64,000 nucleotides of DNA, taken from positions 3,869,756 to 3,933,755 of the forward strand of contig SDUX01000008.1 of the NCBI GenBank assembly GCA_008729055.1, given 5' to 3'. The stretch comes from Pyropia haitanensis (Eukaryota; Rhodophyta; Bangiophyceae; Bangiales; Bangiaceae). The notes under the pieces are model-generated. The model was not told the origin of the DNA. It ran no database searches and saw nothing but the letters and a program-made list of their open reading frames with translations. This document shows positions 35,812 through 46,518 of the stretch, one piece after another (within the stretch, counting starts at the first letter, position 1; every line of letters starts with the position of its first letter). Both the position numbers and the translations under genes were made by a program.

Positions 35812-37186
35812 TCACACCCCCCCCCGTAACCGCATATCCCACACCCGCACCGTCCCGTCATCCGACGCCGAGTACGCGACCCCCCCCCCCCCCACGCCAC
35901 GTCGAGCACCGCCTTGGCGTGCCCCCGCCACACCCCCACCGGCCGGCCGCCCGCGCGCGCGTCCCACAGCCGCACCGTCCGGTCGAGCCCCCCGCTGAGC
36001 AGCAGCCCCCGCTCCGCCGGGTGCCACGCCACCGCCGTCACGCCCGCGTCGTGGGCGGCGGCGCCCCGCTCAGCCGACGCGGCCACGTCCCACACGCGGA
36101 GGGTGCCGTCGAGGGCGGCCGACACGAGGTGCTCCCCGGCGGTTGGCGAAAACGACACCGCCTCGACCGAGCCGCCGTGGGGTGGCACGCGGCTGAGCAC
36201 CCGGCCGCTGGCCGTGCTCCACAGGTAGACGCTCCCGTCGTCGCCGCCCGACGCGCCGACGGGCGTGTCCGCCGCCGGGTGCAGGCCGAGCGACACCACC
36301 CCCACGCCCGCGGGGTGGTAATCACCCCGCTCATTGGACACTGCCACCGCCACGGCCGTCGCCTTGGGGTCCCACACCCGCACCACCCCGTCGGCGGCGC
36401 CCGTCACGGCGGTGCGCCCGTCCGGCGCCCACCCCCCACACGTGACCGCCCCCCCGTGGCCCGCAAAGACGGCCATAAACGCCGACGACGCCGCGTTGAG
36501 CATCCACGCCGTGCCGTCCGCGTCGCCGGCGAGGACCACCGGCCCGCGCGGGTGAAAGGCGACAAAGTGGACCGCGGCGGTGGCCTCCTCAAAGAGCGTC
36601 ACCCCGCCCGCGCCGTCGGCCGCGCGGGCCGCCCGCACCGCCACCACCCCGCCCTCGGTGCCGTACGCCGCGTGGCGGCCGTCGGCCGACACGGCCGCCG
36701 CGGTGACCGACTCGCCGAGGCGGGACGTGTGCGCGAGTGGGAAGAGCGTGCCAGGGGGGGGGGGGTGCCCGCCGCCGCCACTGCTGCCGCGTCTGCCAGG
36801 GACGCGTCGGGCGTCAGCAGCGCGCCCGTGTCGTCGCCGCTGCCGGTGGCGACAATGGGCCCGACGGCGGCGACCGCGTAGACGGGGCCGGAATGGACGG
36901 TGCAGACGTGGATGGCGTCGTCCCGCACGGGGGGGGTGTCGTCCACGCCGAGGTTGTCCAGGTCGAGGTCCGCGTCGTCGGGGCCGTCTTGCCCTTCTGC
37001 GTCGCCGTCGCCGTCGCCATCCCCGTCCGTGTCGCCCATCGCGTCCTCGTCCCCGCCGCCGTCCATGGCACTGTCGCCACCACCGTTGGCATCGTCCTCC
37101 CCACCGCCAGGCGGCGGAGCAGCGGGGTCGTCTGGCACCTCCACGCCCAGGAAGGTGTCGGCTTCCGGCTCGTCGCCGCCGTCCAT
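35812..37186 (-). CDS. AAMP: AAMP/SQT1-like WD40 protein, uL16 chaperone
   Basis: AAMP/Sqt1 is a WD40 protein; yeast Sqt1 chaperones ribosomal protein uL16 for late 60S assembly. ATG 37186 starts an acidic N-terminus (DEPEADTFLGVEVPDDP, then Asp-Gly repeats), as in the family, followed by HSGPVYAVAAVGPIVATGSG. After a frame change at the G run 36747-36757 the blades continue: LGESVTAAAVSADGRHAAYG, VHFVAFHPRGPVVLAGDADG, AVTGAADGVVRVWDPKATA, LSGGLDRTVRLWDARAGG and RGHAKAVLDVAWGGGG. A second change at the C run 35880-35893 gives VAYSASDDGTVRVWDMRLRG and the stop at 35812. The span, 1,375 bases, is one more than a multiple of three. The motif FHPRGPVVLAGDADGTAWML is especially like AAMP. Shares a divergent promoter with the MBOAT gene. 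Confidence 0.83.
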
Positions 37187-38000
37187 GGCGGCGAAGCGCA
37201 GCAGGTGCCCAGGGGAGCGCCGCGAGGCTACAACGGCCGGCACTGCACACAGCTGGTCGCGGCTGTGAGCACTCGTGGGCGGGCGGGCGGGCTAACGCCA
37301 AGCCGGGTGGAAGGCCAACACCCCACCGTCGGCCGCACGACGGTCACGGCCAGGCGGGGCACACGCCCAGCGACGCGCCGCGTCGGCTCTCTCGCCCACA
37401 CCCCGGCGGGCCGGGCGCCAGCGCGGGGGACGTGGGCGCCCCTCGAAAAGCGTCGCGCAACTTTTCGCTGCCACGCTGACGGATCCCCCCCCCCCATCCC
37501 CCCAATGGATTGATCCCTTGGCCTACAATTTCGGGAACAGCCGCCGCCCCACCGCACACCCGAGACCTCGGTCCACTCATTCGCCGCCAGTTGCGGGGGG
37601 GCCGCGTCGCCCGCCGCGGCGCGCCCAACACCGCTGGTCCGACGGGGCGCCCCGCGCTCAGGTCATCATGAGATGCCATCTCCGGCCGCCGCGGGGGGGG
37701 TGATCCGCCGCCGCCGACCCGCGTCCCGCTCTTCCCCGCGCCCGCCGCCGCCGCCCTCTTCCCCCGGCGTCGGCGCAGGCGCGGCGACGCCCGCCCCTCC
37801 CCCCCCCCCTCCCCTTTGGGCACCGCGTGCTCGCGTTGCTGCTGCCGTTGCCGTCCGTCGTCGCCTCCGCTGTGTTGACCGCAGCGCCGTTGCGGTGACG
37901 GTGACGGGTACGGGCCCGGCGGGCGTGGGCGAAGGCGCGGGGGGGGGGCGGTGGGGGGGTTTGGGGAAGTGGTGTTGGTGTATTTTGAGCCGCCGCCGCC
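37187..38000. promoter_or_regulatory. Divergent promoter region, AAMP (-) and MBOAT (+)
   Basis: An 814-base spacer between opposed ATGs. It contains C runs and a (GGGC)-like stretch at 37275-37291. No clear TATA element; TATTTTGAG at 37981 is the least GC-rich spot close to the MBOAT ATG. Confidence 0.3.
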
Positions 38001-39942
38001 ATGACGGTAGCCGCCGAGGGGCTGTCGGCGGTCGACGGCGTCGTCGCGCGGGTGGCTGAGATGGCGGGTACGTATCGGTTGGGTGGGGTGGGGCGGGGAG
38101 GACGGGGCTTGTGGCCGGCGGGGGGGGGGGGGGGGGGGGTGGGGAGGACAAATATGGGCGCAGTGGTCAAAGGGGAGGGTGGGCGGGGCAGCGTGGGCGG
38201 GGAGGTGGTCCGTCTTGGTGCCGACTTGCCTCCACGTTGTATGGGAGTGGAAGCTGGTCGTCGACGGGGGGGGGATGGGTGTAGGAGGGTGAGCCGGTGA
38301 CAAGCTAGTCACGACGGGAAGGTGTGGGGCGTAGCTGGCTGTTTGGCGGTAGGTGGCTGGCGGCTGGACCGGCTTCTGGTTGTGCTGTCTGGCAGCGTCG
38401 CGCTGTTGCTTTTCGGGCGTGTGGGGTGGTCGTCTCACCAGCGGTTCGCGCCTCTTTTCTTTTTATCTCTGTTTTTGTCTGCCGTGGCGGGCTGCTGCTC
38501 TCTCCCTAACAGCTCCTGCCACGGACGCGTGGGCGCGCTTGGCCGCGGCGGTGGATGACAACCTGCAGCCCGCGGCGCTGACGGCAGGCATTGGCTCCCT
38601 GAGCGATGCGTCGGGGGTCGGGGTCGGGGAGGTGAAGCTCTTCCTTTGCCTCCTCGCCGCCTACCCGCTGGCGCTGGTGTGGCGCAAGCTGCCGACCGCG
38701 ACGGCCAAGCACGTCTTCTCCGTCGTCGTTGGCCTGTGGATGCTGCAGTTTGTGATTGGCTACCAGTGGCTCCACATTGTGCTCTCCTCCACCATTGTGT
38801 ATGGCATCCTCCTCGTGGGCGGTCCCCGCGCTCGCGTCGTGGCCGCCACGGTCGCGATGCTCTACTTGTCAGGCGGCCACATTTACCGCCAGTACACGGA
38901 CTTTTTGGGCTGGACGCTCGACTGGACGATGCAGCAGATGATTGTCACCCAAAAGCTCCACGCGCTCGCCTTCAACTATTGGGACGGCTCTCCCGGAGCC
39001 AACCCGTCGCCCGATCAAAAGGCGCGGTCGGTGGCGGCGCTGCCCAACCCGCTCGAGTTCTTCTCCTTCCTGCTCTTCCCCGCCAACGTGGCGATTGGGC
39101 CCACGTTTGAGGTGTCGGACTACCTGGCGTTTGCGAATGGCGCGGTCGTGGCGCCGTCGGGTGTGACGCCCGCGCTGGTGCGGCTGGGCCAGGGCCTCGT
39201 CCTCCTCGTGACGCACCAGGTCATCAACGCGCTGTACCCGACGTTTGGGCTACTCGGGGACAAGACGTTCCGGTCCTCGTACAATGTGTTTATCCGCTAC
39301 GCCATCATCTGGTTGTCTCTGATTGGCGTCCGCTGCAAGTACTACTTTGGGTGGAAGATTGCGGAGGGCGCCGCGTGCCTCGCCGGCCTCGGCTACGCGG
39401 GCACCGACAAGACGACGGGCGCGGCGCTGTGGAACCGGCTGGAGAACATTGACGTCATTGCCTACGAGACGTCCCAGTCGCTGCGGAACGCGTCGTCCAA
39501 CTGGAACAAGACGACTAACCTGTGGCTCCGCCGCTACGTCTACGAGCGGGTGGCGCCGCCGTCCAACCTGTACGTCTCGTACTTTGTGAGCGCCTTTTGG
39601 CACGGCTTTTACCCGGGCTACTACATGTTTTTCCTGTCGGTGGCGGTGGCCACCAGCGTCCACCGCAACGTGCGGAGGTGCATCCGGCCACGCTTCCTCG
39701 CCGCCGATGGCAAGAGCGACGGGCCGGGCAAGGGCGCGTACGACGTGGCGTCGTTTGTCGCCACCACCCTCACGCTCAATTATTTCATCATGAGCTTTGT
39801 CATGCTGTCGTGGGAGCTGTCGGTCGCCACCTTCCGCTCGTTTTACTTTGCAGGGCACATCGCGGTGGTCATTGCGCTGCTCGTCTTCCAGCTGGGGCTC
39901 ATCCGGCCACCGCCCAAGAAGCTGGCGGCCAAGACCTCTTAG
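38001..39942 (+). CDS. MBOAT lysophospholipid acyltransferase (LPCAT/ALE1-like)
   Basis: These ER membrane enzymes transfer acyl groups from acyl-CoA to lysophospholipids in the Lands cycle. Exon 1 (38001-38067) encodes MTVAAEGLSAVDGVVARVAE and is followed by a 445-bp intron (38068-38512, GTACGT...TAACAG) in phase 1. Exon 2 (38513-39942) supplies the rest; the product is 498 residues with about ten hydrophobic segments. Diagnostic motifs are FEVSDYLAFANG, KTTNLWLRRYVYERV (the WN-K-TN-WLR-YVY block of plant and yeast LPLATs) and SAFWHGFYPGYYMFF, which holds the catalytic His. Upstream, NRLENIDVIAYETSQSLRNA is the 'NIDV-ET-qs-r--l--WN' signature of the same group. The C-terminus is a short basic tail. 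No frame slips. Head-to-head with AAMP and convergent with VAP. Confidence 0.92.
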
Positions 39943-40466
39943 ACGTGGTCGCGTGTGCCCGTGTGGGTGCGTCTTTTTTTGGTTGCCTCCGTTTGCAGCA
40001 CCTGGTCGGCCCGCCGAGAATGGACCCGACTGCTTTCGTTTTTATCTTGTTTTTTTTCTTTCTCGTATTGTTTTTTTTTTTTCTTCTCGGGGTTGAGGGC
40101 GGACGGCGGGATTGCGGTCTTCAGCGTCTTTTAGGGCCGTGCGCACATATTCTTCACCTGGATGGGCTGAGGGGGGGGGGTGGTGTAACCTCTGCCCGCA
40201 GAGCTCCCGCCATTCATCCATTTCTGATCGTGTCCCCTCCATGTCAGCCGCTGGAGTCGAGAAGCGCTTTCGACAGATGAGGTCCGTACAGCTTGTTCTC
40301 TGTCGTCCTTGCTTAACACTCGAGGGAACTCGACGCGCACCGCCGGCTGTCGTCCCTGCTACAAGTGGTTGACTGCGTCGCGGCTGCCAGACTGCACAGT
40401 CTTCCCGCTGCAAGTTTCCCCACAGCCAAGACCAGCACTTGCAGCGGTGCGCGCTGCACTGCCAAC

Positions 40467-40497
<31 letters not shown>

Positions 40498-40957
40498 CGG
40501 CCGCCGTTGCCGCCACCAGCCCCGAATAGTGCCGCGTGCCAACAGAGACGCCACGGGGCACACGGGCCTGCGGTCGAGAGGAAGCGACAAGAGCCGGCTG
40601 TAGACAGCCTCCCAGCCCAGCACTGGCTCGCGGTGAGGCAGCAGCAAGGCAACCACAGCCACTAGGACAGAACTCACCCACCAAAAGCAGTGACGAACGT
40701 CGAGCCCAGTGGCCACATGCACTCGAAAGAGAATAAAAAAAATACACGGACACCCTCGCGGCTCCTCCCCCTACCGCCATCCTCACCCACTATCCCAGCA
40801 ACCCTGTCCGCCACCAGCCAGCAGTCATAATGTATGTCCTCTGCATACCCCCCCCACCCCCACTCCAATACAAATCGCTATCCCCTCCCCTCCCCCCTTC
40901 CATCTCAAAAGGCAGTCTTGCTGCCTCTCCCCCCCCCTCACCATCCGCGCGAGCAGC
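39943..40957. other. Convergent 3' spacer between MBOAT and VAP genes
   Basis: T-rich stretches at 40046-40084, about 100 bases after the MBOAT stop, resemble the 3' ends of other genes here. A pyrimidine-rich stretch at 40840-40945 lies on the VAP 3' side. Open frames in between show no domain. Confidence 0.5.
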
Positions 40958-42129
40958 TCACCACACCAGCTTGGTCAGCACTGCCGCCGCGGCGACCATC
41001 AGCCCCACGCCTGCCACACTCACCCCCCCGTACGCGTCCGACGCGAGCACGTGGGTGGCGAGCGGCGCCTTTGGGGCCTCCTCCAGAATCGTCTCGGCCG
41101 CGGCGACCGTCTCCTCCACCGCCGTCCGGAGGCGCGCCGCCTCGGCGCGCGACGCGTCGAGGGCGCGGCCCATCTCCCGCGCCCGCTCCACCGCCTCGTC
41201 GTGCCGCCCCGGCGCCAGCAGCGCCCCATACTCAGTGGCGAGCGCCGCGTCCCCAGGCCGCGCCCCCGCCACGCCCGCTGGCGGCAGCCCGTCCTTGTCG
41301 GCCACGTCGGTCAGGGCGGGCGCGGGCGTGACGGCGGCCGCGACGCTCGCCGCCGAGCCAGACGCGGGGATGGCGGCCGCGGCGGCGCCGCGGCCGGCAC
41401 CACGGCCGGTGGGCGGCAGCGGCGGTCCTGCCGCGGCGGCACCCGCCTGCAGCTGCGCCACGTGCGCGGCGACGCTGGTGGCGGCCGGCGCGCCGGCGGG
41501 CGCGGCGCGCCGGCCGGGCGCCGGCGGCGGGCTGCCCGCCACGCCCTCCCGCATGCCCGACGACGCCGACGCGTACGACGGCGGGCGGGAGGGCGGCCGG
41601 CGGCCGGGCGACGGCGGCGTCGACGTGTAGACCCCCCCCCCACCACCCCCCACAGCAGCTGTCCCGCCGCCGCCGCCGCCCCCCCCGGCGGCCGCGTCCG
41701 CGCCGTACCCCTCGACGCGGACGGTGAGCTTGGTGCGGCTGATCCCCGCCCCCCCCCAAAACGCATCGTCCAGCGCCACGCCCGGCAGCACCGCGCCGGC
41801 TTGCACCAGGAACTTGTCCCGCGCCAGCGCCGCCGGCGACGGCACCGGCGCGCCCGGCGTCAGGCTAATCTCCACCGCCGCCGCCACGCCGGGCGGCAGC
41901 ACCCCGGCGTTGGGCCGCACCACGTACCGCGCGGGGCGGGTGGTCTTGATCTTGAACGCGACGGGCGCGGCGGCGGGGCCCGCCGCGCCCGCCGCCGCGC
42001 CCGCCGCCGCGCCCGCCGCGGGGGTGGTGCCAATGGTGATGGTGGCGGTGGGGGGGGGGCGGGGTGGGGCGCGTGGGGGGGGGTGGGAAGAGCACCTGGG
42101 GGGGGAGATGCGCAGCTGGGGGGGTCCAT
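40958..42129 (-). CDS. VAP-family (VAMP-associated, MSP domain) ER membrane protein
   Basis: VAP proteins sit in the ER membrane and bind FFAT-motif lipid-transfer and tethering proteins at contact sites. Reading from ATG 42129, MDPP is followed, in alternating frames, by QLRISP, PQVLF and TATITIGTTPAAG, then cleanly VAFKIKTTRPARYVVRPNAG, the VAP signature of the MSP domain, and DKFLVQAG. An Ala/Pro/Gly-rich linker follows, then a helical coiled-coil-like stretch (EAARLRTAVEETVAAAETI) and a C-terminal tail anchor (VSVAGVGLMVAAAAVLTKLV). The N-terminal part needs one-base changes in several C runs (for example 42118-42124 and 42103-42110 on the plus strand as G runs); the span is 1,172 bases. 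The C-terminal frame is clean. Stop 40958-40960. Head-to-head with the acyl-CoA synthetase. Confidence 0.8.
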
Positions 42130-42942
42130 GGTGGGGGGCGGCGCGCGGCGGAGAGGAGAGGAGGGGGGGAAGGGGGGGGGAGGGGGAGGGGAAGAGATGG
42201 GAGGAGCACCGCGGGGGCGGCTGGCCGACGGTAGCCGCAGTGAGACGAGGAGGCAGGAGGGAATGAGGGGGGGGGGGAAGAAGCGGTGCGGGTGGCGCCG
42301 CAGCGGACGTCTGGCCGGCCGCCACCCGCTCTGGGTGCGTGGCGAACGCGCGCGGGGGGGGGCGCCCGCCTCAAGGTGGGGATGGCGGTGGCGGGGACGG
42401 CATCCGTAACAGGCGCCACTATCTCTCTCGGCCGCCTGGCGGCCAAGGATCGTTGACAGTGTCTGAGACTGGCTGCAAAAAAGTAGCACGCCTGCGAAGC
42501 AACGCACTGTACGCGCCGATTGTACCGGAGCAGCCTGGGACAGCCTTTGGACGTTGCGTGCAAAAGTCTTCATACGAAGAGCGCGCTGGCCGTACACCGA
42601 GGGAACCCGTCTGGACAGCGTGGGGGGGGGGGTGGGGAAGGGAAGGGGGGCATCAAGCTTCAACGCCATCACACGACACGACGCAGCTCAGGCGCTGTCG
42701 CCGGCATCGTCGGTGCTTCGCGCCCGTCCCCACCGCCGCCCACTCGCCGTGGGGCGTGTGTGAGCGTGCGTCGTAGCCCTGTATCCCCTTGCTCCCCAGC
42801 CTTTTGCCCAGCCGCCCGCCCCGTATCGGCGGGGCTTGCCACGCCGGGTCACTACATCTATCAATCGTCGCTCTCTGTGGCCAGCCTCTTTCCGCCCCGG
42901 CGTGACTGCCCGTATCCTCCCCCCCCCCTCTTGCTTGGCATC
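42130..42942. promoter_or_regulatory. Divergent promoter region, VAP (-) and acyl-CoA synthetase (+)
   Basis: An 813-base spacer. The synthetase side ends in a pyrimidine-rich leader (42905-42935) directly before the ATG. No TATA-like element is obvious. Confidence 0.3.
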
Positions 42943-44958
42943 ATGGCGACGGCGGATGCCCCCCCCAAGGCGGTCCCCTGGGTCACCGCCATTGACGCGG
43001 AGCGCCCCATCACGGGCAACGACCTGGACAAGTACCCGCCCTGCACGGTCGGCGATGTGCTCGCGCGCGCCGAGGCGGCGTGGCCCGACGAGCCGATGCT
43101 CGTCCCCGCCGACCCGGCCGAGGCGACGCTGACGTTTGCCGGCTTTGCCGTCGCCGCCCGCCGCACCGCGCGCGCGATGCTCGCGGCGGGCCTCGGCCGC
43201 TTTGACGGCGTCGCCATCCTCGGCTTCAACGCCATCCCGTGGCACACGGCGGCGGTGGGGGGCATCCTCGCGGGCGGCGTCATTGCCGGCATGTACCCGA
43301 CCAACAGCGCGCCCGTGTGTGCGCACATCCTGGCCGACGCGCGGGTGCGGCTGGCGTTTGTCGACTCGGTGGCGGCGGCGGAGAAGCTGGCCGAGGCGCG
43401 CCGCATCGCCGCCGAAGCGCCGGGCGCGGCCGGGCCGGGGCTGACCAAGATTGTCGTGTGGGGGGTACCCGCCGCGGACGTGGCGCAGGCGCCCGGCCTC
43501 GCCGCCGTTCGCGATGTGGTCACCACGTGGGGCGAGTTCCTCGACGCGGGCGACGCGAGCGGTGTCGACGACGCGGCGCTGCAGGCGGTGATGGCCACCC
43601 AAAAGCCGGGCCACTGCTGCTGCCTGGTGTACACGTCGGGCACGACGGGGCCGCCCAAGGGCGTCATGATCTCCCATGACAACTGCAACTGGACGGTCGC
43701 GGTGACGCAGGTGACGGTGCGGTTGGGGCCGGGCGACCGGGGCGTGTCGTACCTGCCGCTGTCGCACGTGGCGGCCACGATGATTGACATCCACGGGTGC
43801 CTTGGTATTGGCTTTTCGATGCACTTTGCGCGGCCGGACGCGCTCAAGGGCAGCCTTGGGGAAACGCTCAAGGCCGTCCGCCCGACCTTTTTCCTCGCCA
43901 TCCCGCGGGTGTGGGAAAAGATGACCGAGGCGATGCTTGGCGTCCGCGCGCGGGGCTCGCGCGTCCAAAACGCCATCTCGGACGCGGCCCAGTCGATTGG
44001 CCGCGCCGCGTCGGACGCGGACGAGGTGGGCGGGCCGGGCGAGGCGGGCCACCCGTGGGGCTACACCCTCGCCAACCTGGCCGTCTTCCGCAACGTCCGC
44101 CGCGCGATGGGCCTGGACCAGTGCAAGGTGCTAGTCAACGCGGCGGCGCCGCTACCCCGCGCGGCGCTCGACTACCTGCGGGGCTTCCACATGGTGCTCG
44201 GCGACATTTACGGCCAGTCCGAATGCTCGGGCCCCGCCACCGTCAACCGGCCGTGGCACTACAAGGTGGGCTCGTCGGGCACCGCCGCGGAGGGGGTGGA
44301 GGTCAAGATCCTGGACGTGGCCGCCGCGGCGGCGGGCGACAAGGGCGTGGACATTGCGGCCGGGGAGGGGGAGGGGGAGATCTGCAGCCGCGGTCGCAAC
44401 ACGTTTTTGGGGTACCTCAACAATGAGAAGGCAACGCGGGAGGTGTTGGACGACGAGGGGTGGCTGCACTCGGGCGACCTCGGCCGCCTGGACACGGACG
44501 GCTTCCTGTGGATTACGGGCCGCCTCAAGGAGTTGATCATCACCGCCGGGGGGGAGAACGTGGCGCCGTCGCCCATCGAGGCGGCGATTGTGGAGCACGC
44601 GCCCGCGGTGGAGCGCGCGTTTGTGGTAGGCGACCGCCGCAAGTTCCTCTCCGTCCTGCTGGTCGTCAAGGCCAAGGCGGACGGCACGCTGACGGGGCCG
44701 GCCAAGGAGGTGGACCCGGCGGTGACGACGACAGAGGAGGTGGCGGCGGGCGGTAGCGACGCGTGGAAGGCGGCGTTGGACAAGGCGGTGGCGGCGGCGA
44801 ACGAGGTGAGCCACAGCCGCGCCGCACGGGTGCAAAAGTGGGCAGTGCTGTCGCGGGACTTTAGCGAGGAGGAGGGGGAGCTGACGCCGACGCTCAAGGT
44901 CAAGCGGAAGAACGTGGTCAAGAACTTTGAGTCGGTCATTGAAGGGCTGTACGCCTGA
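42943..44958 (+). CDS. ACSBG: Long-chain acyl-CoA synthetase, bubblegum (ACSBG) type
   Basis: Activates long-chain fatty acids to acyl-CoA using ATP. A single exon of 671 codons from ATG 42943 with no frame slips. The ANL-superfamily motifs are all present: the P-loop-like VYTSGTTGPPKGVMISHDN (about residue 226), SYLPLSHVAATMIDIHG, GDIYGQSECSGP (adenine-binding), WLHSGDLGRLDTDGFLWITG, and GRLKELIITAGGENVAP with the hinge and fatty-acid-gate motif. LGFNAIPWHTAAVGGILAGG with MYPTNSAPVCAHILADARV matches the bubblegum subgroup rather than the plant LACS type. The end (ELTPTLKVKRKNVVKNF) is the normal C-terminal subdomain, with the catalytic Lys region. No transit peptide or signal; probably cytosol, ER or lipid-droplet associated. 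It could supply acyl-CoA to the nearby MBOAT enzyme. Confidence 0.93.
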   Translation: MATADAPPKAVPWVTAIDAERPITGNDLDKYPPCTVGDVLARAEAAWPDEPMLVPADPAEATLTFAGFAVAARRTARAMLAAGLGRFDGVAILGFNAIPWHTAAVGGILAGGVIAGMYPTNSAPVCAHILADARVRLAFVDSVAAAEKLAEARRIAAEAPGAAGPGLTKIVVWGVPAADVAQAPGLAAVRDVVTTWGEFLDAGDASGVDDAALQAVMATQKPGHCCCLVYTSGTTGPPKGVMISHDNCNWTVAVTQVTVRLGPGDRGVSYLPLSHVAATMIDIHGCLGIGFSMHFARPDALKGSLGETLKAVRPTFFLAIPRVWEKMTEAMLGVRARGSRVQNAISDAAQSIGRAASDADEVGGPGEAGHPWGYTLANLAVFRNVRRAMGLDQCKVLVNAAAPLPRAALDYLRGFHMVLGDIYGQSECSGPATVNRPWHYKVGSSGTAAEGVEVKILDVAAAAAGDKGVDIAAGEGEGEICSRGRNTFLGYLNNEKATREVLDDEGWLHSGDLGRLDTDGFLWITGRLKELIITAGGENVAPSPIEAAIVEHAPAVERAFVVGDRRKFLSVLLVVKAKADGTLTGPAKEVDPAVTTTEEVAAGGSDAWKAALDKAVAAANEVSHSRAARVQKWAVLSRDFSEEEGELTPTLKVKRKNVVKNFESVIEGLYA

Positions 44959-46518
44959 GGTGGCGGATGCGCTCCCGTGGATATCGTCCATGGGCAAGAG
45001 CGGGGCAGCATGGGGGAGGCGTTGAGGTGGGTTGCCGTGAGGGCGGCGCTGCTCGTGACGAGTGCACGCTTGCCCACGTGGATGCCGTCGATCAAGGCTG
45101 GGCGAGCTCCGTCTGGGTAGCAGCAGGCTGGGAGCTGGGCAGCGCCGCGGCGGCGTTGTATCTGCTGGTGGCGGCTGTCGTGCGAAGGCCGGTGGTGGAG
45201 CTACTTGTGCGGCTTCGGCTGTTGCCGATGGGGACAGGGACGAGTATGGCGGTGGGCCCATAGAACTGTATCTGTATGTTTTTGTACGCTGTGTATATGT
45301 TGTGAACGTGGGTCCACGGAGTGTATCTGTGTGTTTTTGTACGCGTTGTGTATGATGGGGGGGTGGCGGGATGTAGATGACGGTTCAGCTGCGTCCAGCT
45401 TCATCGACAATGTGATTGGGAGGGCAGTTCTCGCAAGCGCTCGTGCTCGATTGCCGGCCAAGGTCGGTCGCCAGCACGCTAGCAGTGCGCTGCGCCGTGA
45501 GGTCCACTGAAGCCGTTGTTCACCCGCATCTGCACGAAGTGGGCTGACGGAACCACGTTCATGTATACATTCACGATGTGCAAGCACATCTGGTGTGCCT
45601 CGTGTCCAACGAAGAAGAGGTGTGCTACGATGGTGACAACCAAGAAAAATACGATGGCTGACCCCTTCAGGTGGGACATGAGTCGCGACACAGCGCGCCA
45701 GATTACGGAAGAAGACCAGGTGCAATACGCCAAGCCAGCCGGGTGCCGGCGTCTACTACTGATACAATGCAACTGGTGGCACGGAGTCCCAGGCAGCAAG
45801 TGACCCAGCAGAACACACGGAAGCACACCAAGAGGTCATGTCAACTCAGCTGCTCATGCGCATCAAGACCAAGACCCCAATGAGGTGCCAAACCTCAAAG
45901 ACGTTTGCCGGCAAGTGGCTCGAGCAGCGGCACGGTGTGCATCAGACATCCAAGGAAAAAGCGCTCATGGATCTCAACACCCCGGCGAAGAGGTGGAGAT
46001 CTTGCGTTGGTACTGCGAATGGAAAGTTTGTTTCATCCTACGCACACACCGCCGCGGCAAGCAGCGCGGCCAAGGGCCACAAGGCCGCGGAGGGCCGCGG
46101 CGCTGTTGCCGACACGTCGAGGCAGAGATAGCTGAGCAATGCTGCAAACGTACCAGTTGAGAAAACGTCGGCCGCGTAGCCGAGGGCGACAAGCTTGCCC
46201 ACACGACAGACCCGCGGCTCGACATGGAACTGCGTCGGCGTCACGACAGAGTGTGATTGCGCGGCCGATTCGACGTCGTGATGACGCTGATGTCCTTCGC
46301 GCTCTTCAATAGGGTTGCTGATCCCATGCGCATGATCCCATGATCGGTTCGATCAAGCCTCTTGAGCTGAAACGTGGACAGATTGGATCAAGCACTGCAC
46401 ATTTTCACAGTCAAAAAGTGATTGAAAATACACCTTTCCTTGAAACCTCGGAATAGCATGAGAGGGGACACCACGCGCCGCCTCTCCGCCTCGGTCACGC
46501 GCACTGCCACGCTCCCCA
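44959..46518. other. 1.5-kb lower-GC spacer between acyl-CoA synthetase and ABC gene
   Basis: GC is visibly lower than in the coding regions, especially 45240-45660 and 46260-46460. Two imperfect direct repeats of about 30 bases (45268-45296 and 45323-45353, each beginning GTATCTG and containing GTTTTTGTACG) lie in it. A possible decayed retroelement is listed separately. No expressed gene is recognised. Confidence 0.55.
45400..46300 (-). mobile_element. Possible decayed Ty1/copia-like retrotransposon fragment
   Basis: On the minus strand, scattered fragments resemble a copia-type polyprotein in the right order but broken by stops and frame changes: a retropepsin-like ESAAQSHSVVTPTQFHV (about 46292-46230), an integrase-like SRLMSHLKG then FFLVVTIVAHLFFV (about 45690-45600) and QMRVNNGFSG, which recalls the R-DNGgEf-g integrase motif (about 45532). 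The catalytic residues are not intact, and no LTRs are recognised. Composition is lower in GC than neighbouring genes. The similarity was judged by eye and is weak, so this is a candidate only. A search against retroelement profiles would decide it. Confidence 0.3.
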
